Positions 36,663 to 46,374 are shown, counted from the stretch's first letter. The stretch: DNA of 62,033 nt from an uncultured Rhodospirillales bacterium (GCA_903822185.1 CAIJOA010000043.1:1-62033); one strand, 5' to 3'. Notes: generated by a model from the sequence alone, not told the origin. Translations and numbers: made by a program.

Positions 36663-39497
36663 TTAGTGCGCTTCTTCCCAATTGAGCGCAGCGCCGGTTT
36701 CAACCACCAGCGGCACTGAAAGCGACAGCACCGGTGCGCAGGCGTTTTCCATCACGTCCTTCGCGACTTTGCGCAACGACTCAACTTCGCGGTCAGGCGC
36801 TTCGAAGACGAGTTCGTCATGCACCTGCAACAGCATGCGTGACTTGAGCCCGGCTTCCTTCAAGGCGGCGGGCATGCGGTGCATCGCGCGCTTGATGATG
36901 TCGGCGGCGGAGCCTTGCAGCGGCGCGTTGATCGCCGCGCGTTCCGAGAAGCCGCGCCGCGCCGCATTCGCATCTTTGATGCCAGGAATATGAACGCGAC
37001 GGCCGAAGATGGTTTCGACATAACCATGCTCGCGCGCGAACTGGCGCATCCGTTCCATGTAGCTGCGGATACCGGGAAAGCGCGCGAAATAGCGTTTGAT
37101 GTAATCCGACGCTTCGCCATTCGACACGCCGAGTTGCTGCGCGAGGCCGAAGCCGCTGATGCCATAGATGATGCCGAAATTGATCGCCTTGGCGCGGCGG
37201 CGGGTTTCGGAATCCATCTTCGCCATCGGCACGCCGAAGACTTCGCTGGCCGTCATCGCGTGAATATCGGCCCCGGCGCGGAAGGCTTCTTTCAGCGCAT
37301 CGATACCGGCGACATGCGCCGCGAGCCGCAATTCGATCTGGCTGTAATCGGCGGAGATCAGCTTGTGGCCCGGCTCGGCGATGAAGACGCGGCGGATCTT
37401 GCGGCCTTCCTCGGTGCGGATCGGAATGTTTTGCAGATTCGGTTCGGTCGAGCTTAAGCGGCCCGTCGCCGCACCAACCAGCGAGAAAGACGTATGCACG
37501 CGGCCGGTCTTCGGATTGATCTGATCGAGCAACGCGTCGGTATAGGTGCTCTTCAGCTTAGCGATCTGACGCCAGTCGAGCACGCGCTTCGGCAATTCAT
37601 GGGTCAGCGCCAGGTCTTCGAGGATGCCCGCATCGGTGCCATACGCACCCGTTTTTCCCTTCTTGCCGCCCGGCAAACCCAGTTCGTCGAAGAGCACTTC
37701 GCCCAATTGCTTGGGCGAGCCGATATTGAACGGATGGCCGGCGAGCTTGTGGATGTCGCCTTCCATCTCCAGCAGACGCTTGGCGAAATCGAGCGAGAGG
37801 CGGTTGAGTTCGTCGCGATCGACGCGAATACCAGCGGCTTCCATCGAGGCCACGACCGGCACCAAAGGCCGTTCGATGGTTTCATAAAAGCCGACCATAT
37901 GCTGCGCCAACAAGCGCGGCTTGAAGATCTGATGCAGCCGCAAGGTAAAGTCGGCGTCTTCGGCAGCGTAATCGCGCGCCTTGTCCAGCGCGACGGCGGC
38001 AAAGCCGATATGGCTTTTGCCCGTGCCGGCGACATCCTTGTATTTGATCATGTCGTGATCGCAGTGCATCTTGGCCAGCTCGTCGAGGCCATGGCCGTGC
38101 GCGCCGGCTTCGAGCACGAAGGACATCAGCATCGTGCAATCGATCGGCGTGACGGCAACATCGTAATTCGCCAGCACCGCGACGTCGTATTTAATGTTCT
38201 GGCCGATCTTCAGGACGCTGGGGTCCTCGAGCAGCGGACGAAGTTTCGCCAGCGCCTCGGCCATCGGAATCTGTTTGAGCGCTTCAGTCTTCTCGCCGAG
38301 ATCGAGCGCGTTCACCGCCTCGGCCACGTAATGACCCAGCGGGATGTAGCAGGCGTGGCCCGGCGACAAGGCCAGCGACACGCCGACAAGTTCCGCCGCC
38401 GCGTGATCGAGCGACGTCGTCTCGGTATCCATCGCGACATAGCCCTGCGCATGTGCGCCGGCGATCCAGCGTTCCAGAGTCGCGATATCCTGCACCAGCT
38501 CGTAACGCTGCTCGACCGGGACCGATGGTGTCGGGGCGGCAACCGGTGCCGCCGCCGGCATCGCCGCGATCGCACCGGTGGCGGAAGGCCCGCCGGAGAA
38601 GGTCGTCGTTGCCGGCGACGCCGTGGTGCCGTCGCCGAAGCGCGCCGAAAGACGCGCCAGCAGCGTGCGGAAATTCTGCGCCTGCAAAAATGCCGTGACC
38701 TTGGCCGGGTCCATCGGCTTGATCGCCATGTCTTCAATCGGGCAGGGGAGTTCGACATTGTCGTCGAGCTGCACGAGGCGGCGCGACAACCGTGCTTGCT
38801 CGGCGAAATCGATCAGTGACTGACGCCGCTTCGGCTGCTTGATCTCGTTCGCGCGTAGCAGCACCGTTTCGAGATCGCCATAGGCATTGATCAATTCGGC
38901 CGCCGTCTTTGGGCCGATGCCGGGTACGCCGGGAACGTTATCGACGCTATCGCCGATCAGCGCCTGGACCTCGACCACCTTATCGGGACCGACACCAAAT
39001 TTCTCGCGCACCTCGGCATCGCCGATGACCTTCATCTTCATCGGATCGAGCATCGCGATCTTGTCCGAGACAAGCTGCATCAGATCCTTGTCCGACGAGA
39101 CGATGGTCACGTCGGCGCCCATGGCCGCTGCCTTGCGCGCATAGGTCGCGATCAGATCGTCGGCTTCGAAATCCTGTTTCTCGATGCGGCAGATGTTGAA
39201 CGCGTCGGTCGCCTCGCGGACGATGGCGAATTGCGGGATGAGATCATCCGGCGGCTCGGGCCGGTGCGCCTTGTATTGTTCATACATGCGCGTCCGGAAG
39301 GTCGCACGGCCGCTATCGAAGACGACGGCGATGTGATCCGCGTCGGTTTCCTGCAGCATCTTCATCAGCATGTTGGAAAAACCCAACACCGCGCCGACGG
39401 GAACGCCATCCGACCGCGTCAGTGGCGGCAGGGCGTGATAGGCCCGGAAAATGAAGCCGGAGCCGTCGATCAGATAGACGTGTTTCGGTGCGCTCAA
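36663..39497 (-). CDS. polA: DNA polymerase I, probable TTG start
   Basis: This is the repair and Okazaki-processing polymerase. From the TTG at 39497 the product has 944 residues: a 5'-3' exonuclease domain (about 1-290, 'HVYLIDGSGFIFRAYHALPP'), a 3'-5' exonuclease domain with an intact 'DTETTS' near residue 355, and a polymerase domain with motif A 'ADYSQIELRLAAH', O-helix 'RRRAKAINFGIIYG' and motif C 'LQVHDELVFE'. I prefer TTG because the family starts with 'MSAPKHVYL'-like sequence, whereas the longer frame to 39587 is Arg-rich and lies inside the zinc-finger gene. No strong ribosome site precedes the TTG. Confidence 0.96.
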   Translation of the reverse strand: MSAPKHVYLIDGSGFIFRAYHALPPLTRSDGVPVGAVLGFSNMLMKMLQETDADHIAVVFDSGRATFRTRMYEQYKAHRPEPPDDLIPQFAIVREATDAFNICRIEKQDFEADDLIATYARKAAAMGADVTIVSSDKDLMQLVSDKIAMLDPMKMKVIGDAEVREKFGVGPDKVVEVQALIGDSVDNVPGVPGIGPKTAAELINAYGDLETVLLRANEIKQPKRRQSLIDFAEQARLSRRLVQLDDNVELPCPIEDMAIKPMDPAKVTAFLQAQNFRTLLARLSARFGDGTTASPATTTFSGGPSATGAIAAMPAAAPVAAPTPSVPVEQRYELVQDIATLERWIAGAHAQGYVAMDTETTSLDHAAAELVGVSLALSPGHACYIPLGHYVAEAVNALDLGEKTEALKQIPMAEALAKLRPLLEDPSVLKIGQNIKYDVAVLANYDVAVTPIDCTMLMSFVLEAGAHGHGLDELAKMHCDHDMIKYKDVAGTGKSHIGFAAVALDKARDYAAEDADFTLRLHQIFKPRLLAQHMVGFYETIERPLVPVVASMEAAGIRVDRDELNRLSLDFAKRLLEMEGDIHKLAGHPFNIGSPKQLGEVLFDELGLPGGKKGKTGAYGTDAGILEDLALTHELPKRVLDWRQIAKLKSTYTDALLDQINPKTGRVHTSFSLVGAATGRLSSTEPNLQNIPIRTEEGRKIRRVFIAEPGHKLISADYSQIELRLAAHVAGIDALKEAFRAGADIHAMTASEVFGVPMAKMDSETRRRAKAINFGIIYGISGFGLAQQLGVSNGEASDYIKRYFARFPGIRSYMERMRQFAREHGYVETIFGRRVHIPGIKDANAARRGFSERAAINAPLQGSAADIIKRAMHRMPAALKEAGLKSRMLLQVHDELVFEAPDREVESLRKVAKDVMENACAPVLSLSVPLVVETGAALNWEEAH

Positions 39498-39504
39498 GGA
39501 AGCG

Positions 39505-39699
39505 TCAGGGAGCCGGCGTATGCGGCGCAGCGGCAGCGTGCGGCGCCTCGCCGCGCAGGAACAGCCGCGAGCAATAGGGGCATTCAACCTTACCCTCGAC
39601 GGCGAGGTTCAGATACACCTTGGGATGCCCCAAAGGCCCGCCGCCACCGTTACAGGCGACGATAGGTTCTACTACGTATATGGTCTCAAAAGGCTGCAT
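39505..39699 (-). CDS. Small zinc-finger domain protein (NDUFS6-like)
   Basis: The product has 64 residues. '[20 protein letters not shown]' and '[10 protein letters not shown]' precede '[11 protein letters not shown]', giving the Cys/His/Cys/Cys pattern of the short zinc-finger family related to NDUFS6, a complex I accessory subunit. An Ala/Pro/His tail ends it. Its stop is seven bases before the polA TTG, so it may be cotranscribed with polA. The gene is divergent from the ABC ATPase, 52 bases away. Confidence 0.85.
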   Translation of the reverse strand: MQPFETIYVVEPIVACNGGGGPLGHPKVYLNLAVEGKVECPYCSRLFLRGEAPHAAAAPHTPAP

Positions 39700-39751
39700 G
39701 TTCGTTGACCCCGCTACCAAGCGGATGATACCCCTTGGAACCATACAATCA

Positions 39752-40735
39752 ATGATCGCTTCATCGCTTTCCTCAGCGCTCTCGACTCAACCGGCCGCCG
39801 CGCCGGCACTCGCCGTCGAGGTCAAGGGTTTGACCAAGGTCTATGCCGGGAAACGCGGCGTGACCGCGCTGAAGGGCATCGATCTGGGCATTCCGACCGG
39901 CTCGATTTTCGGCCTTCTGGGGCCGAATGGCGCCGGCAAATCGACCATGATTAATATTCTGGCCGGCATGGTCATCAAGACCGGCGGCACGGCACGGATC
40001 TGGGGCATCGATATCGACGAGCAGCCGCGCCAGGCGCGCGCAGCCATCGGCATCGTGCCGCAGGAAATCGCGATGGATTTCTTTTTCACCCCGCGCGAAT
40101 TGCTGGAAATGACAGCCGGTTTCTATGGCGTCCCGAAAGCCGAGCGCCGGACCGACGAAATTCTCGAGATGGTCTCGCTGCACGAAAAAGCGAACGCTTC
40201 GACGCGATCCCTCTCTGGTGGGATGCGCCGCCGCCTGATGGTGGCGAAGGCGATGGTCCATAGCCCGCCGGTCCTGGTGCTGGACGAGCCCACCGCCGGC
40301 GTCGATGTCGAATTGCGCCAACAGCTCTGGGCAATGGTGCAGAAACTGCGCCAGCGTGGGGTTACGATCATGCTGACGACGCACTATCTGGAAGAAGCCG
40401 AAGAGCTATGCGACCGAATCGCGATCATCAATCATGGCCAGGTCGTCGCCTGCGACGATACCGCGACGCTGCTGGGCCAGGTCGATGACAAGCATCTGAT
40501 GATGTCGCTGGTGCAGCCGATCGAAACCTTGCCCGCAACGCTGGCGGCGCACGGCTTCACGCTAGCCGCACCCGATACGCTCTCGCTGCGCTATGCGCCC
40601 AGCCGCACCCAGCTTGCCGGTTTATTTGCCGCGGTCGCTGCCGAAGGGCTGACGATCCGCGACGTCTCCACGCATGAAAGCGATCTCGAGGACATTTTCC
40701 TGCAACTCACGCGTTCGACAGGTGTCCATCCATGA
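39752..40735 (+). CDS. ABC transporter ATP-binding protein (ABC-2 export type)
   Basis: The product has 327 residues. Walker A '[16 protein letters not shown]' is near 55-70, the Q-loop '[10 protein letters not shown]', signature '[18 protein letters not shown]' and Walker B '[12 protein letters not shown]' follow, then the switch His in '[11 protein letters not shown]'. The C-terminal 90 residues resemble the extra domain of drug/polysaccharide-export ATPases. No permease gene is beside it, which is unusual. The start is one of several in-frame ATGs (39725, 39752); 39752 gives the usual length plus a short lead. Confidence 0.93.
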   Translation: MIASSLSSALSTQPAAAPALAVEVKGLTKVYAGKRGVTALKGIDLGIPTGSIFGLLGPNGAGKSTMINILAGMVIKTGGTARIWGIDIDEQPRQARAAIGIVPQEIAMDFFFTPRELLEMTAGFYGVPKAERRTDEILEMVSLHEKANASTRSLSGGMRRRLMVAKAMVHSPPVLVLDEPTAGVDVELRQQLWAMVQKLRQRGVTIMLTTHYLEEAEELCDRIAIINHGQVVACDDTATLLGQVDDKHLMMSLVQPIETLPATLAAHGFTLAAPDTLSLRYAPSRTQLAGLFAAVAAEGLTIRDVSTHESDLEDIFLQLTRSTGVHP

Positions 40736-41760
40736 ATAGTCGGTATCTCCGTCTCGCCGGTGCATCCGTTTTGTTTTTGCTCGCGGGTTGCGCCACGCCC
40801 GATGTCGAACCGACCACGACGATCAAAGCGACCGTCGCGCCGCATCTGACTCCGGATGCGTTCGTTGCGCCCGACGGCGCGGAACTGCCGATGCGAAGCT
40901 GGCTTCCCGAGGGCGATCCGAAAGCGGTGATCGTCGCGGTACACGGCATCAACGATTATTCGCACGCCTTCGAAATGCCGGCGACGGAATGGGCCAAGCA
41001 GGGGATCGCCACTTTTGCCTATGACCAGCGTGGTTTCGGCGCCAGCCCGGATCACGGCAACTGGGTCGGCACACGGCAGCTCGATGCCGACCTGAGCGGC
41101 GTCACGCATGAAATCCGCAAACGTTATCCGAACGTGCCGCTGTATCTGCTGGGCGAAAGCATGGGCGGCGCCGTTGTCATCACCGCCGCCGCCGGATCGG
41201 CCGGCGCGATAAAGCCCGATGCCGACGGCATCATCCTGGTCGCGCCCGCCGTGTGGGGCAAACAGACGCTCAATATCTTTTTGCGCACGACGCTGTGGGT
41301 CGCGAACGCTTTCGCGCCGCATATGAGCCTGACCGGATCGGGCCTCAAGATCATGCCGTCCGACAATATCGAGATGCTGCGTGAATTCTCGCGCGACCCG
41401 TTGGTCATCAAGGCGACCAAGGTCGAGACCATCAATGGTCTGGTCGATCTGATGACCCAGGCGCAGGCGGCCGCACCGAAGCTCAATCAGCGCATGATCG
41501 TGCTCTATGGCGGCAACGATCAGGTCGTACCCGCCGAACCCGTGAAGCGTTTCGTCGAAAATCTGCCGCCGGCGGCGCAAGGACACCGCGTCGTCGCTTG
41601 GTACGAAAAAGGCTATCACATGCTGCTGCGCGACCTCGACCGATCGGTGGTCGAGCAGGATGTCGCGAGCTGGATATTCTCGCCGCAAGTCCCATTACCG
41701 TCAGGCGCTGAAAATCGCGCCGACGATAAGTTCCTGCATATGCGGGCCGACCGCTCCTAA
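40732..41760 (+). CDS. Alpha/beta hydrolase lipoprotein (monoacylglycerol lipase-like)
   Basis: The product has 342 residues. A lipoprotein signal ends at 'LLAGC' with Cys20, so the mature enzyme should be membrane-anchored. The hydrolase triad is readable: Ser in 'LLGESMGGAVV' (about 142), Asp in 'YGGNDQVVP' and His in 'YEKGYHMLLRD'. 'AVHGINDYSHAFEMPATEWA' is typical of lysophospholipase/monoacylglycerol lipases. The start overlaps the ABC ATPase stop (ATGA), so the two are translated together. The substrate is unproven. Confidence 0.9.
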   Translation: MNSRYLRLAGASVLFLLAGCATPDVEPTTTIKATVAPHLTPDAFVAPDGAELPMRSWLPEGDPKAVIVAVHGINDYSHAFEMPATEWAKQGIATFAYDQRGFGASPDHGNWVGTRQLDADLSGVTHEIRKRYPNVPLYLLGESMGGAVVITAAAGSAGAIKPDADGIILVAPAVWGKQTLNIFLRTTLWVANAFAPHMSLTGSGLKIMPSDNIEMLREFSRDPLVIKATKVETINGLVDLMTQAQAAAPKLNQRMIVLYGGNDQVVPAEPVKRFVENLPPAAQGHRVVAWYEKGYHMLLRDLDRSVVEQDVASWIFSPQVPLPSGAENRADDKFLHMRADRS

Positions 41761-41764
41761 CGAA

Positions 41765-42646
41765 CTAGGCGGCTTTCTCACCCGAGTGCCAGATGGCAAG
41801 CGAGGTGGGATTGTGCGGATCGAGCGGCAGCGACGTTTCGGTCACGACGCAGCTGATGCGCAGATTATGCTTCTGCTGCGCCTCTTGCAGCGCCGCCGCG
41901 AAATTCAGATTCCAACTATTTTCGATCGCCTGACTGCGATGCTCACGCGTCGCCGGACCAAGTTCGGCGAGTTGAAATCCGAACGGTTCGAAATGAACGC
42001 AATCGACATGGCTGCCGGCGCCGGCGATGACGGCGAACAATTGCGCGTCGATCTGGCAGACCTGTTCGATCGAATGAACCGTGAAAACCAGCGCACGTTC
42101 GGCCGGTACGATGTCCAGCACCGGGTCCAGATAATCGAACGAGAAGAATTTGGCTTTCATCGCCGGATCGAGGGCCGCGATCTCGCTGCCGGCGGCGACG
42201 CCTGACGCGGTCAGTTCACCGCCATAGTAACGGCAATTCTGAGGCCCGCCGCCGTAATAGATATCGAAGAGATTGCGGCCATAGCCGCAGCCGAGTTCGA
42301 CGATCGCGTCGAACGGGCCCGCCTCGTCGATATAATCGACGATGAAATTCGCGACATTGTCGCTGGCATGGAACGGCACCAGCGCACCGTTGCCGCGGAA
42401 CGACGACGGCCGTAACAGCGGCACGCCGGCCGGGCCGACTTCCATTTCCTTGGGCCAAGCCGTGCGCTCAAAACGCGGGCCTTCGGAACTGGCCATGACG
42501 CGGAATTTGCGCTCGAAGGCTTCAAGCCGGCGCAGCAGGCGCGGAATATTGGTCTCGCCGGCGGCGATCATCTCGTGCAAGTGATCGGCGCGAATGCACC
42601 AAGCCTGTTCGTAGAATGCGCGGCAGAGAGGTGCTTGACCGGCCAT
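41765..42646 (-). CDS. SAM-dependent methyltransferase-like protein
   Basis: The product has 293 residues. The only clear signature is motif I, 'DAIVELGCGYGRNLFDIYYG', about 110-130 residues in, typical of class I methyltransferases; a helical N-terminal region precedes it. The substrate is unknown. I chose the ATG at 42646 because GGAG lies seven to ten bases upstream; a start ten codons earlier is possible. The gene is convergent with the lipoprotein gene, four bases apart. Confidence 0.78.
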   Translation of the reverse strand: MAGQAPLCRAFYEQAWCIRADHLHEMIAAGETNIPRLLRRLEAFERKFRVMASSEGPRFERTAWPKEMEVGPAGVPLLRPSSFRGNGALVPFHASDNVANFIVDYIDEAGPFDAIVELGCGYGRNLFDIYYGGGPQNCRYYGGELTASGVAAGSEIAALDPAMKAKFFSFDYLDPVLDIVPAERALVFTVHSIEQVCQIDAQLFAVIAGAGSHVDCVHFEPFGFQLAELGPATREHRSQAIENSWNLNFAAALQEAQQKHNLRISCVVTETSLPLDPHNPTSLAIWHSGEKAA

Positions 42647-42766
42647 GATTTCACTCCGCAAATCGGAATTGGGCAAATCGGAATCAGAATCGATTGCCGG
42701 AATTGAAGCGCCAACATGGTTAATTTTGCTTTACCATGCGGGCAACGAAGATGAGGGAGACGCGCG

Positions 42767-43801
42767 ATGACGGTCCTTTTGCCGACGACTTTGGTGGGCA
42801 GTTACCCCCAGCCGGACTGGCTGATCGACCGCAAGCGGTTGAGTGAAGTCGCACCGCCCCGCGTGCGTTTCCGCGATTTCTGGCGGGTTGCGCCCGAGCT
42901 TTTGGAACAGGCACAGGACGACGCGACACTGCTCGCCATTCGTGACGAGGAACGCGCCGGCATCGACATCGTCACCGACGGCGAGATGCGCCGCGAAAGC
43001 TATTCCAACCGTTTCGCCACCGCCCTCGACGGCGTCGATATCGACAATCCCGGCCAGGCCCCGACCCGCACCCCCGGCAAGACCCAGCCCGTACCGCGCA
43101 TCACCGGCCTCGTTCGTCGTCGCCATGCGGTCGAAGCGCGCGACGTGACCTTCCTGCGCGCCAATACCGAGCGCGCGATAAAGATCACAGTGCCCGGCCC
43201 TTTCACCATGTCGATGCAGACCCAAGACGATTACTACAAAGACGAAGTCGCCCTCGCGATGGATTACGCCGCAGCGGTGAATGAAGAGATCAAAGACCTG
43301 TTCGCGGCAGGCGCGAGCGTCGTGCAGATCGACGAGCCTTATATGCAGGCACGGCCGGACAAGGCGGCGCAATTCGGCATCAAAGCCCTCAACCGTGCGC
43401 TCGACGGCGTCACCGGCACGACGGCGGTGCATCTGTGTTTCGGCTATGCCGCTTTTGTGAAGTCGCGGCCCGAAGGCTATTCGTTCCTGCCCGAACTGTC
43501 GCAATCGACGGCTAAGCAAATCTCGATCGAGACGGCGCAATCGAATCTCGATTGCAAAGCGCTGGAAGCGCTGCCGGGCAAGTCGATCATGCTGGGTGTC
43601 ATCGACCTGTCGAACCACGCGGTCGAAACCCCCGAGATCGTTGCCGCCCGCATCCGCCGCGCCTTGCCTCATGTCGCGGCCGAACGACTGGTCATTGCGC
43701 CGGATTGCGGCATGAAATATTTACCGCGCGATGTCGCGTTCGGAAAATTAAAAGCGATGGTTGAAGGCACGAAGATCGTGCGGCGCGAGTTGGGCGCTTA
43801 G
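42767..43801 (+). CDS. MetE C-terminal-like (cobalamin-independent methionine synthase family) protein
   Basis: The product has 344 residues, about the size of the catalytic half of MetE. 'LPTTLVGSYPQPDWLIDRKR' opens it, 'GIDIVTDGEMRRESYSNRF' is a family motif, and zinc-ligand candidates lie in 'TAVHLCFGYA' (His, Cys) and 'IAPDCGMKYL' (Cys). Stand-alone proteins of this type include methyltransferases acting on thiols and epoxyalkane:CoM transferases, so true methionine synthesis is not assured. A gggag ribosome site lies just upstream. Confidence 0.87.
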   Translation: MTVLLPTTLVGSYPQPDWLIDRKRLSEVAPPRVRFRDFWRVAPELLEQAQDDATLLAIRDEERAGIDIVTDGEMRRESYSNRFATALDGVDIDNPGQAPTRTPGKTQPVPRITGLVRRRHAVEARDVTFLRANTERAIKITVPGPFTMSMQTQDDYYKDEVALAMDYAAAVNEEIKDLFAAGASVVQIDEPYMQARPDKAAQFGIKALNRALDGVTGTTAVHLCFGYAAFVKSRPEGYSFLPELSQSTAKQISIETAQSNLDCKALEALPGKSIMLGVIDLSNHAVETPEIVAARIRRALPHVAAERLVIAPDCGMKYLPRDVAFGKLKAMVEGTKIVRRELGA

Positions 43802-43811
43802 CCCTTCTATT

Positions 43812-43889
43812 CGTCACCCCCGCGAAAGCGGGGGTCCATCTATCATCGTTCTCGCTGTTGCATGGATTCCCGCTTTTGCGGGAATGACG
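43812..43889. repeat. Palindromic repeat between convergent genes
   Basis: 'cgtcacccccgcgaaagcgg' at the left and 'cccgcttttgcgggaatgac' at the right are near-complementary, each also self-hairpinned (cccgcgaaagcggg; cccgcttttgcggg). 'gggtccat' and 'atggattc' lie inside. This is the dispersed element that translates to 'TPAKAGVH'-like strings when it enters genes. It sits between the MetE-like gene and the convergent methyltransferase. Confidence 0.85.
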
Positions 43890-43899
43890 ATTTATAAAG

Positions 43900-44757
43900 C
43901 TATTTCTTAATCCCGACAGCGCACCAGAACGGAACCGCTTGCGAGAAGCGGATATCGGTCAAGCCTGCCGCTTCCATCATCGCGGTGATCTGCGCCGCGG
44001 TGAAACGTTGTTCCAGACGCGTGCCGAACTTGTCCAACGCGTCGGTGCGCATGCTGTAATAGCTGCGCCAGCGATAGGCGCTGAGCGGCCAGTTGCCGAC
44101 ATCCGTGCCGAAGACCTTCTCGCACAGCCGCGCGCTGCGCGTCAGCGGCCAATAGACCGTCGCGGCGAAGATTTCCGCGAGCAGCGATTTGAGCCGGAAC
44201 GGCATGCGCGAAACCACCTGCCGAATGACATCGCTTATCTGCCAGACAAGACGAAACCAAGCCGGACGATTATCGAAGGCGTAGTAGAGATAGACCTGCA
44301 TTGGTGCGCCAGGCTTCAGCTTGCGGACACAAGCAGCGAGGCCCGCCGCGGTATCCGGCATGTGATGCAGCACACCGAGGCTGTAGCCGAAATCCATGCT
44401 GCCATCGGCCAGCGGCATCGCATCGACCGAGGCTTCATAGAAGCTGACATTGGGCATATGGCCCAGACGCTGCTTGGCGACGGCGAGGGCCGCACCGGCA
44501 GCATCGACACAATGGAGATGCCCGACGCGCGGCGCCATCAGCGCTGCCCAGCGGCCGCTGCCGCAGCCGGCATCGAAACCGACCGCATCCGGCGTCAATC
44601 GTTCCCAAGGGAAAACGGCGAAATATTCGCCGAACATCCGCGCCATCTCGGGCTCGGTTACGCCGCTTTGGTCGAAGCGTTGCCATTCCGCGCCGAAATC
44701 GTCCACCACGGCCCGATCTAGGTTCGCGGGGCCGGTATTCTCATGATTGCTCGTCAT
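43900..44757 (-). CDS. Class I SAM-dependent methyltransferase
   Basis: The product has 285 residues. Motif I 'VGFDAGCGSGRWAALMA' is near residue 60, followed by 'HCVDAAGAALAVAK' and the post-motif 'FGYSLGVLHHMPD', as in UbiE/type-11 methyltransferases. The last third, rich in Trp, Arg and Tyr, resembles methyltransferases found in polysaccharide or lipid gene sets. Its substrate is unknown; the divergent glycosyltransferase (27 bases between starts) suggests a glycan context. Confidence 0.87.
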   Translation of the reverse strand: MTSNHENTGPANLDRAVVDDFGAEWQRFDQSGVTEPEMARMFGEYFAVFPWERLTPDAVGFDAGCGSGRWAALMAPRVGHLHCVDAAGAALAVAKQRLGHMPNVSFYEASVDAMPLADGSMDFGYSLGVLHHMPDTAAGLAACVRKLKPGAPMQVYLYYAFDNRPAWFRLVWQISDVIRQVVSRMPFRLKSLLAEIFAATVYWPLTRSARLCEKVFGTDVGNWPLSAYRWRSYYSMRTDALDKFGTRLEQRFTAAQITAMMEAAGLTDIRFSQAVPFWCAVGIKK

Positions 44758-44784
44758 CGCCGGGCACTATAGAAGAAGAATCCG

Positions 44785-45672
44785 ATGCGTGCCCCTGGCG
44801 ACATGATCTCGGTGATCATTCCCGTTTTCAATCGCCGCCGCGATGCCTTGCGGGCGATCGCCAGTGTCCGCGCCCAGACCCTTCCCGCCGATGAGATCGT
44901 CATCATCGACGACGCCTCCAGCGATGATTCCGTCGCCGCGATCGAGGCGCTGAACGATCCCGGCATTCGCATCCTGCGCCACGACCGCAACCGCGGCGCC
45001 TCGGCGGCGCGCAATACCGGCATCGAGGCCGCGACAGGCGGCTGGATCGCGTTTCTCGACAGCGATGACGAATGGGTGCCGGAGAAGCTCGCCCGGCAGA
45101 TGGCGCAGATGACCGCGACACCCGCCGGAACCGTGGCCGGGGTCACCGGGTATGTGATTCGCGATTACCGCACCGGCGAGGAGCGCGATTTCCACCCGAC
45201 CGATCGCGATGTCGGCCTCGATGCGCTGGTCTGGGGCTGTCCACTGGGGGTCGGCTCGACCCTTTTGGCGCGCAAAGAAGTCTTCGCCGAGGTCGGACTG
45301 CTCGACCCCGATCTGCCCCGGCTCGAAGATTGGGAATGGCTGATGCGGTATCTGCCGGCCCACCCTTTGGCGGTGCTGCCCGACCCGCTGACCATCGTGC
45401 ACAAAGCCGGCGACCCGACCGGCGCGATGGTTACGACCGCGACCGCCCGGATTCGGACCCGGCACCGCGACGGCTGGTACGCCCGTTCGTTCGTCGCCGG
45501 GCGGAAATTCGATTCGACCTTGTTGGTCGAGGAAGCCGCCGCCGCCTATTACGGCCGCGATACTGCCCGCGCTGTTACCTTGTCGTTGCGCGCGTTGGTC
45601 GCCTATCCCCTGCGCGGTGGGCTGTTGAGCCTGATGGTCCGGCGAACCCTCCGGCGGTTGCTGCCCGGATAA
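44785..45672 (+). CDS. Family 2 glycosyltransferase
   Basis: The product has 295 residues and a GT-A fold. 'MISVIIPVFNRRRDALRAI' begins it, 'DEIVIIDDASSDDSV' binds the nucleotide, and 'WIAFLDSDDEW' carries the metal-binding DxD. There is no membrane segment, so it is probably cytoplasmic. Donor and acceptor are unknown. The start may be the ATG at 44803, which opens directly on the family motif. Confidence 0.9.
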   Translation: MRAPGDMISVIIPVFNRRRDALRAIASVRAQTLPADEIVIIDDASSDDSVAAIEALNDPGIRILRHDRNRGASAARNTGIEAATGGWIAFLDSDDEWVPEKLARQMAQMTATPAGTVAGVTGYVIRDYRTGEERDFHPTDRDVGLDALVWGCPLGVGSTLLARKEVFAEVGLLDPDLPRLEDWEWLMRYLPAHPLAVLPDPLTIVHKAGDPTGAMVTTATARIRTRHRDGWYARSFVAGRKFDSTLLVEEAAAAYYGRDTARAVTLSLRALVAYPLRGGLLSLMVRRTLRRLLPG

Positions 45673-45739
45673 GTGTTCGCATGGACCTTCCTCGGCGAAA
45701 CTGGTAAGCCCAAGCACCGTATTTGGGAGGGGCAATCAC

Positions 45740-46303
45740 ATGGCCGATATATCGCAAGAGCATGTCGAACACATGGAACATGCGTCGAAGAACAAGCGCG
45801 TCGCCGTTCTGATCGCCGCCCTGGCCGCGCTGCTCGCCATCACCGAGGGCTCGGGCAAAAGCGCGCAGAACGAATCGATGATCGCGAATATCGAGGCATC
45901 GGACACCTGGGCCTTCTACCAGGCGAAGACGATCCGCATGACCACTGCGAACGCCATCGCCGACGCGATCGAGGCCAGCACCCCCGGCAATGCCGCCGCG
46001 CAGCCCAAAATCGATTTCTGGCGCAACGAGTCAAAGCGGTTCGATAGCGACCCCAAGGGCAACGAAGGCCGCAAAGAACTGGCGAAGAAGGCACAGAATT
46101 CCGAAGCCAAGCGCGAGATCTCGCTCGCCGCCTACCACAATTTCGAATTCGGCTCGGGCGCGCTGCAGATCGCGATCGTCCTTGCCTCAGCCGGGGTCAT
46201 CACCGGCGTCGGTCTGCTGATCGCCGGCGCGGCGGCGCTGGGCGTGATCGGGGCCGGACTCTGCGCCCTCGGCTGGTTCGCGCCGACTTTGCTGCACTTT
46301 TAG
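45740..46303 (+). CDS. DUF4337 domain membrane protein
   Basis: The product has 187 residues. A His/Glu-rich N-terminus ('EHVEHMEHASKNKR') leads into a first membrane segment ('VAVLIAALAALLAITEG'), a helical middle with 'ASDTWAFYQAKTIR', and a C-terminal hydrophobic hairpin ('IAIVLASAGVITGVGLLIAG'). This is the DUF4337 pattern; the function is unknown. 'gggagg' lies 9-14 bases upstream of the ATG. It is the last core gene before the tRNA junction. Confidence 0.85.
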   Translation: MADISQEHVEHMEHASKNKRVAVLIAALAALLAITEGSGKSAQNESMIANIEASDTWAFYQAKTIRMTTANAIADAIEASTPGNAAAQPKIDFWRNESKRFDSDPKGNEGRKELAKKAQNSEAKREISLAAYHNFEFGSGALQIAIVLASAGVITGVGLLIAGAAALGVIGAGLCALGWFAPTLLHF

Positions 46304-46374
46304 GATACGGGTCCCGGCTGCGGGCCGCGGCGCGCCTTGCACCCGATAGGGCCTTCGCCTATCGTCCAACCGAC

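Noticed and set aside
37494-38819. Plus-strand frame of 441 codons opposite polA
   Set aside because: It is the shadow of PolA codons and shows no known domain.
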